The notes beneath the pieces are model-generated. The model saw only the letters and a program-made list of their open reading frames with translations, was not told where the DNA came from and searched no databases. Both the position numbers and the translations under genes were made by a program. From Burkholderia pyrrocinia (lineage in GTDB: Bacteria; Pseudomonadota; Gammaproteobacteria; Burkholderiales; Burkholderiaceae): 64,000 nucleotides of DNA. Numbering within the stretch: position 1 is the stretch's first letter; every line of letters starts with the position of its first letter. This document shows, piece by piece, positions 9,774-21,960 of the stretch. The DNA is taken from positions 558,001-622,000 of the forward strand of contig NZ_CP011503.1 of NCBI RefSeq assembly GCF_001028665.1. The letters are read 5' to 3'.

Positions 9774-11372
9774 TTACACAACCTTCAGCGTGCCCATCAT
9801 GCCGAGATCCTCGTGTTCGAGAATGTGGCAATGAAACATGCGTTCGCCAGGCATGTCTTGTGTGACGAGAATCGTCACGGTTTCGTCGCTGCGCACGTTC
9901 ACGGTATCGCGCCATGCGCGGAACGGTTCGGCCGTGCGCGAGCCGCCCGACGCGCGCTCGATCACCTGGAACTGCGTGCCGTGCAGGTGGAACGGATGGT
10001 CCATGTCGGTGGCATTGCGGATCTCCCAACGCTCGACGTCGCCGCGCCGGCTCGTCAGCGTCGCACGGTGCGGCGCGTAGGTCTCGCCGTTGATCGTGAA
10101 GCGCATGCCCGCCGGGCGGCCGTGTGCCGCGCCCTTCATCATCGCGTCCATGTCCATTTCTTCGCCGAACGCGACTGTCTTGTGCGCAACCGGTTCGCCC
10201 AGCGGCGGCACCGCGCGCAGCGTCGCGGGCAGCGCGCGCGCCTCGGCAGGCGCAAACGCGACATCGGCAAGCGCCAGCGCCGGATCGGGCGGCAGGCTGC
10301 CGTGGCCGTCGTCGTGCGACATCGCCATCTTGCGGCGGTCGTATTCGGCCGCCTGCAGCACCGCGCGCGACGCGCGATCGCCGGTGCGCACCAGTAGCTC
10401 CGCGCGCTCGCCCGGCGCGATCAGCAGCGAAGTCACGCGGCGCGGCGCGTCGAACAGTCCGCCGTCGGTGCCCGCGTGCTCGAACGCGCGGCCGTCGTCG
10501 AACGCGACGCGCAGGTAGCGTGCGCTGCACGCATTCCATACGCGCCAGCGTTCGTCGCCGGCGACGTCGATCCGCGGCCGGCGTGCGCCGTTGACCAGCA
10601 CGAACTGACCTTCACGGCCGTTCATCCAGTCCATCATGTCGTTCGGTGCAATCGTGCCGTCGCGCGCAAGCTTCAGGTCCGACACGAACAGGTTGCGCTC
10701 GGGCCAGCCGGCGAGCGGATCGTCCGCGGCGCGCACGACGAACGGGCCGGCCAGCCCGCGAAACACCTGCTCGGCTGTCATCATGTGCGGATGCGGGTGG
10801 TACCAGTAGGTGCCGGCGCTCCCCTTCGGCAGCGTAAAGCGGTACACGCGCGACGCGCCAGGTGCGACGGGATCGGACGGGTTGCCGTCCTGGTCGGGCG
10901 GCACGGGCAAGCCGTGCCAGTGGATCGTCGACGGCTGCGGCAGCTTGTTCACGAACCTGATCTCGACCGTATCGCCCTCGCGCACGTCGATCAGCGGGCC
11001 GACGACGGGGCCTTGCGTGCCCGCACCGAACTGCCAGAACGTGGTCGGCCGCACACCGCGCAGCACCGGCCGCGCAACGGGCTGCGCCACCAGCGTGGCC
11101 CGGAACGTGCCGGGCTCGCGGCTTTCGTTTGCGAGCGTGCGCAACGCCGCGAGCGGCGCGCCGGCCGGCAATGCGTCGGCGGCCGCGAGCGCGGCCGGCG
11201 CGGGCTTGCCGTGCTGCGCGTGAGCCGACATTCCTGACATGCCGGGCATGTCGTCCATCGAATCCATGCCGGCCATTCCAGCATGACCGGCATGCTGCGC
11301 CCACGCCGTGCGCGCGAACAGCGACGCGGTCGCGACACCGATGGCGCGCGACAGGAAGGTTCTCCGTATCAT
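9774..11372 (-). CDS. Tat-exported periplasmic multicopper oxidase (CueO/CotA-like)
   Basis: Probably a laccase-type oxidase using type 1 and trinuclear copper sites, as in copper tolerance. 532 residues from the ATG at 11372, supported by GAGGAA eight bases upstream; an ATG at 11393 is less likely. The N-terminus has a twin-arginine signal (RRTFLSRA) ending near TAWAQ, then a Met/His-rich segment (about 27-55: HAGHAGMAGMD, MPGMSGM) that could bind Cu(I). The four copper motifs are intact: HWHG, HPHPHM, HPFHLHG and HCHILEHEDLGMM, the last with the T1 Cys and axial Met. No copper regulator or efflux pump lies nearby. CueO-like function is family inference. Confidence 0.9.
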   Translation of the reverse strand: MIRRTFLSRAIGVATASLFARTAWAQHAGHAGMAGMDSMDDMPGMSGMSAHAQHGKPAPAALAAADALPAGAPLAALRTLANESREPGTFRATLVAQPVARPVLRGVRPTTFWQFGAGTQGPVVGPLIDVREGDTVEIRFVNKLPQPSTIHWHGLPVPPDQDGNPSDPVAPGASRVYRFTLPKGSAGTYWYHPHPHMMTAEQVFRGLAGPFVVRAADDPLAGWPERNLFVSDLKLARDGTIAPNDMMDWMNGREGQFVLVNGARRPRIDVAGDERWRVWNACSARYLRVAFDDGRAFEHAGTDGGLFDAPRRVTSLLIAPGERAELLVRTGDRASRAVLQAAEYDRRKMAMSHDDGHGSLPPDPALALADVAFAPAEARALPATLRAVPPLGEPVAHKTVAFGEEMDMDAMMKGAAHGRPAGMRFTINGETYAPHRATLTSRRGDVERWEIRNATDMDHPFHLHGTQFQVIERASGGSRTAEPFRAWRDTVNVRSDETVTILVTQDMPGERMFHCHILEHEDLGMMGTLKVV

Positions 11373-12044
11373 CAATCGTTCCTCGTTATCCATGCTGCGT
11401 CGCGCGGCAGCCGCGACGCCCGCGCCGGCCGGCTCGAATGCCGATGCGCGACGCGAAACCTGATGCCCGCGTCATCATAACCGCAGGCCCCTGTCGAAGC
11501 GTGCCGCCGCCGGTCGGGCGGCGATACGCCGCAGTGCGCGGCGATGTCGCGCCGGATTCGGCACGCGTCGACGGAAGCGCCAATCCGCGATGCGCTGCCC
11601 TTCGCCGGCGACCGCTACCACCGCTTACCCGCTCCCATTACGCCCTCCGGGCGACCGCTCGGCACCGGCCTGTCCGTCCCTGCATTGGCGCTCGTCACGT
11701 CCTCCTCCCCCGAAACCGTCAATATTTCACGATGCGGAACAAGTCCCTGCGTTGTAAAAATTCGTGGTGCAGGGCACAAATTTCCTGTTTCGCGATGCCA
11801 AAAATCGTTCCGCAATACAAAACGACAAAAATAATGCGTTGTTTTTAAATGGGATTTTTTGTTTCGAGAAGCTGCTCTACGCGCACCATCCGGCCGGGTC
11901 GCGGACGTAGACTTTGTTCCATGCACTGACGCTTCGCCACGACGTTCGATACGGAACCAGCCGCAAGCAGCCAGTCGGGCCACAGCCGGCCGAGCCGGCG
12001 GGCGGCACAACAGAATCGCTTGTAATCAGAAAGGGAGAACGGAA
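11373..12044. other. Long intergenic region with an AT-rich island
   Basis: About 670 bases without a credible gene. Bases 11715-11875 are markedly AT-rich against a GC-rich background, including long A and T runs. The island contains three related sequences built on GTT(C/T)CGC: 11725-11740 (minus), 11787-11803 and 11807-11823 (plus). These resemble degenerate operator palindromes and are discussed under findings. The rest shows nothing recognisable. Confidence 0.6.
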
Positions 12045-12269
12045 ATGAAGGGATTTCGCTTTGGTTCAGCGCTCGGGTCGTTCTACATCCTGCCGGGTAA
12101 CGGCGGCTGGGAAGCGACGTTCGGCAACGCCCTGCTCGGCGCGTTCTCGTGCCCCGAAGTGGCAGCCGACCACATCTCCCGCGGCGACTGCCCGCAACTG
12201 TCCGAAATGGACACGGCGACGCTCGAGGTGCCGCACGAAATCGCCGAGTGGGAAATCGTTCACGTCTGA
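12045..12269 (+). CDS. Small protein of unknown function, 74 residues
   Basis: I do not recognise a family. The product starts MKGFRFGSALGSFYILPGNG and ends WEIVHV. It is soluble-looking, mildly acidic, and has one cysteine in each of FSCPEV and GDCPQL and no signal peptide or membrane segment. A strong ribosome site (AAGGGAGA, about 8 bases before the ATG at 12045), normal third-position GC and a terminator directly after the stop support a real gene. It is alone between the AT-rich island and the convergent isocitrate dehydrogenase, so context gives no function. Confidence 0.75.
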   Translation: MKGFRFGSALGSFYILPGNGGWEATFGNALLGAFSCPEVAADHISRGDCPQLSEMDTATLEVPHEIAEWEIVHV

Positions 12270-12286
12270 ATGGCAAACCTGCAACG

Positions 12287-12320
12287 AAAAACGCCCCGGG
12301 CGTCCGGGGCGTTTTCCTTT
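12287..12320. terminator. Bidirectional terminator
   Basis: AAAACGCCCCGG paired with CCGGGGCGTTTT around the loop GCGT. A run on one side and TTTTCCTTTT on the other make it usable for both the 74-residue gene and the convergent monomeric isocitrate dehydrogenase. Confidence 0.88.
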
Positions 12321-12392
12321 TGCGTCGGGCGGCGGACGGCAAAACCCGCCGCGCCGGCACACGCATTGGCTCGCGCGATTGCGCGACCGGCG

Positions 12393-14744
<2,352 letters not shown>

Positions 14745-14836
14745 TCATGTTCTACCTTGCAGGGCATCCGGGCCGCATCGCGGCGCCGCGGCCCGCATGC
14801 CGGACCGCCCTGCCAACAAACCTGCCATCCACGAAA

Positions 14837-14867
14837 CGCCCCGGCGCCGGCAGTAGGCGCCGGGGCG
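14837..14867 (-). terminator. Hairpin downstream of dimeric icd
   Basis: A 12-base perfect stem (CGCCCCGGCGCC, 14837-14848, against 14856-14867) with a 7-base loop. On the minus strand it is followed by TTTCG, a short T run, so it is a plausible but weak terminator separating the two isocitrate dehydrogenase genes. Confidence 0.6.
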
Positions 14868-14901
14868 GCCGGAAACGCTCCGGCCCACCCCGCAAGGGGA
14901 C

Positions 14902-16158
14902 TTACATGTTCTCGATCAGCACTTCGCCGAAGCCCGAGCACGACACCTGCGTCGCGCCTTCCATCAGGCGCGCGAAGTCGTACGTGACGCGCTTCTGCAG
15001 GATCGACTTCTCCATCGACGCGATGATCGTGTCGGCCGCTTCCGTCCAGCCGAGGTGGCGCAGCATCATTTCCGCCGACAGGATCTCGGAACCGGGGTTC
15101 ACGTAATCCTTGCCCGCGTACTTCGGCGCGGTGCCGTGCGTCGCCTCGAACATCGCGACCGAATCCGACAGGTTCGCGCCGGGCGCGATCCCGATGCCGC
15201 CGACCTGCGCGGCCAGCGCGTCGGAGATGTAGTCGCCGTTCAGGTTCAGCGTCGCGATCACGTCGTATTCGGCCGGGCGCAGCAGGATCTGCTGCAGGAA
15301 CGCGTCGGCGATCGAATCCTTGATCACGATCTCGTTGCCCGTCTTCGGGTTCTTCACGCGCATCCACGGGCCGCCGTCGATCAGCTCGCCGCCGAATTCC
15401 TTCTGGGCCAGCGCGTAGCCGGCGTCACGGAACAGGCCTTCCGTGAACTTCATGATGTTGCCCTTGTGCACCAGCGTGACCGACTTGCGATCGTTGTCGA
15501 TCGCATACTGGATCGCCTTGCGCACGAGACGCTCGGTGCCTTCGGTCGACACGGGCTTGACGCCGATCCCCGAGGTTTCCGGGAAGCGGATCTTCTTCAC
15601 GCCCATCTCGTCCTGCAGGAACTTGATCACCTTCTTCGCCTGCTCGGAGCCCGCGGCCCATTCGATGCCCGCGTAGATGTCTTCCGAGTTCTCGCGGAAG
15701 ATCACCATGTCGATCTTCTGCGGCTCGCGCACCGGCGACGGCACGCCCTTGAAGTACTGGACCGGGCGCAGGCACACGTACAGGTCGAGTTCCTGGCGCA
15801 GCGCGACGTTCAGCGAACGGATGCCGCCGCCGACCGGGGTCGTGAGCGGCCCCTTGATCGACACCACGTATTCCTTCAGCACCTGCAGCGTTTCGTCCGG
15901 GAGCCATACGTCCGGACCGTACACCTTCGTCGCCTTCTCGCCCGCGAAAATCTCCATCCAGTGGATCTTGCGCTTGCCCTTGTAGGCATGCGCGACCGCC
16001 GCGTCGACGACCTTGATCATGACCGGCGTGATATCGAAGCCCGTACCGTCGCCTTCGATATAGGGAATGATCGGCTGATCGGAAACGTTGAGCGAGAAGT
16101 CCTTGTTGACGGTGATCTTGTCACCGCCTTCCGGAACCTTGATGTGCTGATACGGCAT
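14902..16158 (-). CDS. icd: NADP-dependent isocitrate dehydrogenase, homodimeric type
   Basis: TCA-cycle enzyme making 2-oxoglutarate, NADPH and CO2. 418 residues, like the E. coli enzyme. Visible signatures are [15 protein letters not shown] near the N-terminus, the substrate and regulatory loop [12 protein letters not shown], whose serine is the residue phosphorylated by AceK in E. coli, and the nucleotide-binding [13 protein letters not shown]. The ATG at 16158 is the only sensible start for this length. A perfect 14-base palindrome lies about 170 bases upstream. It is divergent from rluE and upstream of the monomeric isozyme. Confidence 0.97.
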   Translation of the reverse strand: MPYQHIKVPEGGDKITVNKDFSLNVSDQPIIPYIEGDGTGFDITPVMIKVVDAAVAHAYKGKRKIHWMEIFAGEKATKVYGPDVWLPDETLQVLKEYVVSIKGPLTTPVGGGIRSLNVALRQELDLYVCLRPVQYFKGVPSPVREPQKIDMVIFRENSEDIYAGIEWAAGSEQAKKVIKFLQDEMGVKKIRFPETSGIGVKPVSTEGTERLVRKAIQYAIDNDRKSVTLVHKGNIMKFTEGLFRDAGYALAQKEFGGELIDGGPWMRVKNPKTGNEIVIKDSIADAFLQQILLRPAEYDVIATLNLNGDYISDALAAQVGGIGIAPGANLSDSVAMFEATHGTAPKYAGKDYVNPGSEILSAEMMLRHLGWTEAADTIIASMEKSILQKRVTYDFARLMEGATQVSCSGFGEVLIENM

Positions 16159-16324
16159 GATCGACTCCAGTGACGTGGCTGAGCAGGTGATGCTGGTCGA
16201 AGCTGCGCGCGCGGCGGGGGCGCGGCATGGCCACCCCGTGACGGCAACAGCGAGCCGCTATTCTAGCGCCCCAACCGGGCACTTCGGCATGAAGCGCGGC
16301 ACTGCGTATCAAGACCTCACTTAT

Positions 16325-16338
16325 GTCTTATATAAGAC
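16325..16338. promoter_or_regulatory. Perfect palindrome GTCTTATATAAGAC, probable operator
   Basis: A 14-base perfect inverted repeat in the 275-base region between the divergent icd and rluE genes, in a locally AT-rich patch. Its TTATAT/TATAAG core could double as a -10 element. Its symmetry and place fit a dimeric GntR-type repressor site controlling icd. I recall similar TCTTATATAAGA sites near central-carbon genes in beta-proteobacteria, but that is memory and not a search result. Confidence 0.55.
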
Positions 16339-16433
16339 AGAGGACTTGCCGTTCCGTATTATGCATTAAGATTCCGCCATTTGCCATAGACCGCCCACCC
16401 CGCTTCCCGCGGCGCGCGGGCGGGCGCCCTGCC

Positions 16434-17012
16434 ATGAACCTGATCGCCCTCAACAAGCCGTTCGGCACGATTTGCCAGTTTTCCGCGCACGAGACGCGGC
16501 CATCGCTCGGCGACTGGGTAAAAACGCCCGGCGTCTATGCGGCCGGCCGGCTCGACGCCGACAGCGAGGGCCTGCTGCTGCTCACCGACGACGGCGCGCT
16601 GCAGGCACGCATCGCGGAGCCGCGCCACAAGCTCGTCAAGCGCTACTGGGCGCAAGTCGAGGGCGCGCCGGGCCCGGCCGACCTGAAGGCGCTCGCGCGC
16701 GGCGTCGATCTGGGCGACTACGTGACGCGCCCGTGCCGCGCCGAGTTCATCGAGCCGCCCGACGCGCTGTGGCCGCGCAACCCGCCGATCCGCTACCGCG
16801 CCGCGATCCCGACCACGTGGATCGAGCTCGCGATCACCGAAGGCAAGAATCGGCAGGTGCGCCGGATGACGGCGGCCGTCGGCTTCCCGACGTTGCGTCT
16901 GGTGCGCGTCGGCATCGGTTCGCTGGATATATTCGCACTCGGCATTGCGCCAGGCGAAACAATTGCGCTGCCGCCACGCGCGCCGTGGGACGGTTTCGCG
17001 CCCGCCGGATGA
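16434..17012 (+). CDS. rluE: 23S rRNA pseudouridine synthase (RsuA/RluE family)
   Basis: Isomerises a uridine of rRNA; the RluE subgroup modifies U2457 of 23S rRNA in E. coli. 192 residues from the ATG at 16434, which gives the canonical [11 protein letters not shown] opening; upstream in-frame starts add non-homologous residues. The catalytic aspartate sits in [14 protein letters not shown], followed by KRYWAQVEG and the GKNRQVRRM motif. There is no N-terminal S4 domain, which distinguishes RluE from RsuA and RluB. It is monocistronic and divergent from icd. Confidence 0.9.
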   Translation: MNLIALNKPFGTICQFSAHETRPSLGDWVKTPGVYAAGRLDADSEGLLLLTDDGALQARIAEPRHKLVKRYWAQVEGAPGPADLKALARGVDLGDYVTRPCRAEFIEPPDALWPRNPPIRYRAAIPTTWIELAITEGKNRQVRRMTAAVGFPTLRLVRVGIGSLDIFALGIAPGETIALPPRAPWDGFAPAG

Positions 17013-17292
17013 CGGATTCCGGACACGCGAATTTTTCGTCATCTTTTTCGTCAACCGCCTGCGAAGATCGCGCGTTAAATCACGCAGATGCCACCCTGAG
17101 CTATCCGGCATTGGCAGCCGAACCCGTGTTTGCGTCACGAAAGCGACGTTTTCTTCGAATACGATTCGGCGCCCGCAGCGCAATGAGAAATTTCTCGAAG
17201 CGTCTGTCAACCGAAAGGTGGATGGCACCGTTAGACGTCATGACTCCTATGCCGGGTCATTTGGTTAATTAACTAAAGCTGAGGAACACAAC

Positions 17293-17511
17293 ATGAACAA
17301 ACTGATCGCCGCTCTGGTCGCTGGCCTCTTCGCAACGGCTGCTTTCGCACAAGCTTCGGCTCCGGCCGCTCCGGCTGCTGCTGCTCCGGCAGAAGCTGCT
17401 TCGGCACCGGCTAAGAAGGCAACGCACAAGAAGCACCACGCAGCTAAGAAGCACCACGCTGCGAAGAAGGCTGCAAGCGAAGCCGAAGCCCCGGCAGCTG
17501 CTTCGAACTAA
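17293..17511 (+). CDS. Small secreted Ala/Lys/His-rich protein, acid-shock (Asr)-like
   Basis: 72 residues. A clear Sec signal peptide (MNKLIAALVAGLFATAAFA, cut before QAS) is followed by an Ala/Pro stretch and a basic tail of repeated KKATHKKHH, AAKKHH and AAKKAA. The composition and layout resemble the periplasmic acid-shock protein Asr of enterobacteria, which may buffer or protect at low pH; homology is not proven at this complexity. GAGGAA at 17281-17286 fits the ATG at 17293. Codons are less GC-biased than neighbours (many GCT), as in strongly expressed genes. A good terminator follows. Confidence 0.8.
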   Translation: MNKLIAALVAGLFATAAFAQASAPAAPAAAAPAEAASAPAKKATHKKHHAAKKHHAAKKAASEAEAPAAASN

Positions 17512-17570
17512 GCAAGCGGGTTGTAATAACGCAGTCAAGAACACGCAGTCTTGCCGTTCTTACGGCGTTG

Positions 17571-17610
17571 AAAGGCAGATCACCGCAAGGCGATCTGCCT
17601 TTTTCTTTTT
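17571..17610 (+). terminator. Terminator after the Asr-like gene
   Basis: AGGCAGATC (17573-17581) pairs with GATCTGCCT (17592-17600), followed by TTTTTCTTTTTT. Confidence 0.9.
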
Positions 17611-17671
17611 TGTGCCCGCCGGCGCGCATCGCGTACCATGCGGGTCTCGTTTTCCAGATAGGAGCCTTGCT

Positions 17672-18172
17672 GTGCAATTCTCCCTGCGCTCGTCGCTCGG
17701 CCGCCTTGCGCGCGCCGCCGTGTTTCCCGCCGCGCTCGCCGTCCTCGCCCTCGGCATGCAGGCCGCCAGCGCGCAGATGCCGCCCGGCGCCAAGCAGCCG
17801 AGCGAGTTCCCGCACGTGAAGCTGCGCGCCGGCATGTACGTGATCGACGCGGCCGTCGCCGCGAACGACGCCGACCGCGAACAGGGGCTGATGTACCGTT
17901 CGCAGCTCGCGCCGAACGAAGGCATGCTGTTCGTCTTCAACGAGAATGCCGTGCACTGCTTCTGGATGAAGAACACGCTGATCCCGTTGTCGATCGCATT
18001 CATCCGTGCGGACGGCACGATCACCGACATCGACGAGATGAAGGCGGAGACGACCGACAACCACTGCCCGCGCAACAACGGCGTCTATGCGCTCGAAATG
18101 AGCAAGGGCTGGTTCGCGGCGAAGGGCATCAAGCCCGGCATGAAGCTCGACGGCCTGCCGAAGGCCCAGTAA
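17672..18172 (+). CDS. DUF192 family exported protein
   Basis: Function unknown. 166 residues from a GTG at 17672 with AGGAG (about 17660-17664) at good spacing. A signal peptide (hydrophobic AAVFPAALAVLALGM, cut near ASA-QMP) precedes a single DUF192 domain, recognised by the order VKLRAGMYVIDAAVA, EQGLMYRSQL, GMLFVF, CFWMKNTLIPLSIAF and the closing G(I/M)KPGMKL. An in-frame ATG at 17612 would destroy the signal peptide. It sits between terminators and is probably monocistronic and periplasmic. Confidence 0.9.
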   Translation: MQFSLRSSLGRLARAAVFPAALAVLALGMQAASAQMPPGAKQPSEFPHVKLRAGMYVIDAAVAANDADREQGLMYRSQLAPNEGMLFVFNENAVHCFWMKNTLIPLSIAFIRADGTITDIDEMKAETTDNHCPRNNGVYALEMSKGWFAAKGIKPGMKLDGLPKAQ

Positions 18173-18207
18173 CGGCGATCCGCGGCCTCGCGCCGCGCCC
18201 CGACCGA

Positions 18208-18239
18208 AGCCGGCCGCCCGTGCGCGCCGGCTTTTTTTT
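18208..18239 (+). terminator. Terminator after the DUF192 gene
   Basis: AGCCGGC (18208-18214) pairs with GCCGGCT (18226-18232) around a GC-rich loop, followed by seven T. Confidence 0.8.
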
Positions 18240-18390
18240 CGTCAGCCGGCGCCGCCGCCCGGCTTGATTCCGCCGGTGCCGGCCGCATCTGCAAAAGCCA
18301 CGCGCAAGCGCTATGCTTTAAGTCTCGCTTGTTCCAAACCCGGGCCGGCCCAGCCTGCCCGCTTACGATCCGAACCACCAGGAGGTTCAC

Positions 18391-20502
<2,112 letters not shown>

Positions 20503-20534
20503 GCCCCGGGCGCTTGCGCCCCGCCGCATGACAG

Positions 20535-20563
20535 GCCCGTCCGGTTCCGGACGGGCTTTTTTT
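20535..20563 (+). terminator. Terminator after the EF-G gene
   Basis: GCCCGTCCGG and CCGGACGGGC form a nearly perfect hairpin followed by seven T, ending at 20563. Confidence 0.92.
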
Positions 20564-20660
20564 CGTCCGGTGCGGACCGCTCGCGGCTTTTTGATCGGCA
20601 CGCCACGCGCTTTTTTCGCATGCCACAATGCATCGCGATTCGTCAGATGGAACCGTCCCG

Positions 20661-21671
20661 ATGCCGCCCACCCCTGCCCTGCGCCGCCTGCTGACCCTCT
20701 ACGCCGGCCTGATCGCCGCGAACGTCGCCGTCTGGCTGTGGGCGCTCGCGGTGCTGCGCGACCATCCGCTGCTGCTCGGCACCGCGGCGATCGCGTACGG
20801 GCTCGGGCTGCGTCATGCGGTCGACGCCGATCACATCGCGGCGATCGACGTCGCAACGCGCAAGCTGATGCAGGACGGCCAGCGTCCGGTGAGCGTCGGG
20901 CTGTTCTTCTCGCTCGGCCATTCGACGATCGTGATCGCCGCGACGCTCGGCATCGCGCTGACCGCGTTCGCGCTGCGCGACCGGTTCGATGCGTTCCGCG
21001 AGATCGGCGGCACGATCGGCACGGCGGTGTCGGCGACCTTCCTGCTCGTGCTCGCGTGCGTGAACCTGATGATCCTGCGCGACGTGTGGCGTCGCTATCG
21101 CGGCACCCCGGAGCACGCTCACGGCGCCGCGCATGTGCACCGCCCGGCCGGACTCGTGTCGCGGCTGCTGCGCCCGCTGTTCCGGTTCGTGTCGAAGAGC
21201 TGGCACATGTATCCGGTCGGCGTGCTGTTCGGGCTAGGTTTCGATACTGCAACCGAAATCGGCCTGCTCGCGATTGCCGCCGCACAGGCGAGCCAGGGGT
21301 TGCCGGTCTATACGGTCATGCTGTTTCCCGCCTTGTTCACCGCCGGCATGACGCTGATCGACTCGACCGACAACGTGCTGATGATTCATGCGTACGGCTG
21401 GGCGATGGACGATCCGCAGCGCAAGCTGCTCTACAACGCGAGCATCACATTCGTGTCGGCGGCCGTCGCGCTTGCGATCGGCGGGATCGAGGCGGCCGGC
21501 CTGCTCGCCGACAAGCTGTCGCTGACGGGCCCCGTGCGCGACGCGCTCGATGCGCTCGGCGAACGCTTCGGCTCGATCGGCTACGGCATCGTCGCGCTGT
21601 TCCTCGTCTGCTGGATCGCCTCGATCCTGTTCCACCGCTGGCAGCGCGCGGCCGACGCGCCGGCGCGCTGA
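20661..21671 (+). CDS. Nickel/cobalt permease, NiCoT (HoxN/HupN/NixA) family
   Basis: High-affinity inner-membrane importer of Ni2+ and/or Co2+. About 336 residues with eight hydrophobic segments. The family signature RHAVDADHIAAID (HX4DH) is in the second helix, followed by FFSLGHSTIV and LGFDTATEIG, the other two metal-pathway motifs. I choose the ATG at 20661; another in-frame ATG at 20628 adds eleven residues without a ribosome site. No nickel enzyme genes lie nearby, so Ni or Co preference is open. Confidence 0.92.
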   Translation: MPPTPALRRLLTLYAGLIAANVAVWLWALAVLRDHPLLLGTAAIAYGLGLRHAVDADHIAAIDVATRKLMQDGQRPVSVGLFFSLGHSTIVIAATLGIALTAFALRDRFDAFREIGGTIGTAVSATFLLVLACVNLMILRDVWRRYRGTPEHAHGAAHVHRPAGLVSRLLRPLFRFVSKSWHMYPVGVLFGLGFDTATEIGLLAIAAAQASQGLPVYTVMLFPALFTAGMTLIDSTDNVLMIHAYGWAMDDPQRKLLYNASITFVSAAVALAIGGIEAAGLLADKLSLTGPVRDALDALGERFGSIGYGIVALFLVCWIASILFHRWQRAADAPAR

Positions 21672-21960
21672 GCATCGCTCAGACGTTTCATTTCGGAAAC
21701 AAAACGCCCGCGACGACGCTTCATGCGCCGTCGCATGCATACGCGCGCCTTGCGCCGCGGGCGTAAGCGGCCGGTGGCACGAATCTCGCTGATAGGGCTT
21801 CGCACGGCGGGCCCGCGTGCCGATCCGCGTTCGCGGCTGGCTTCAAGCGCCGGCCCGAAGGCAATCGGCCGCCGATAGGATAACGAATCTTTGCTGGCCC
21901 CCTGCACCACTCGTAGATAGTCGCGCGGCGACGAGGCATCGCGCGCATGGGGAGGCCATG

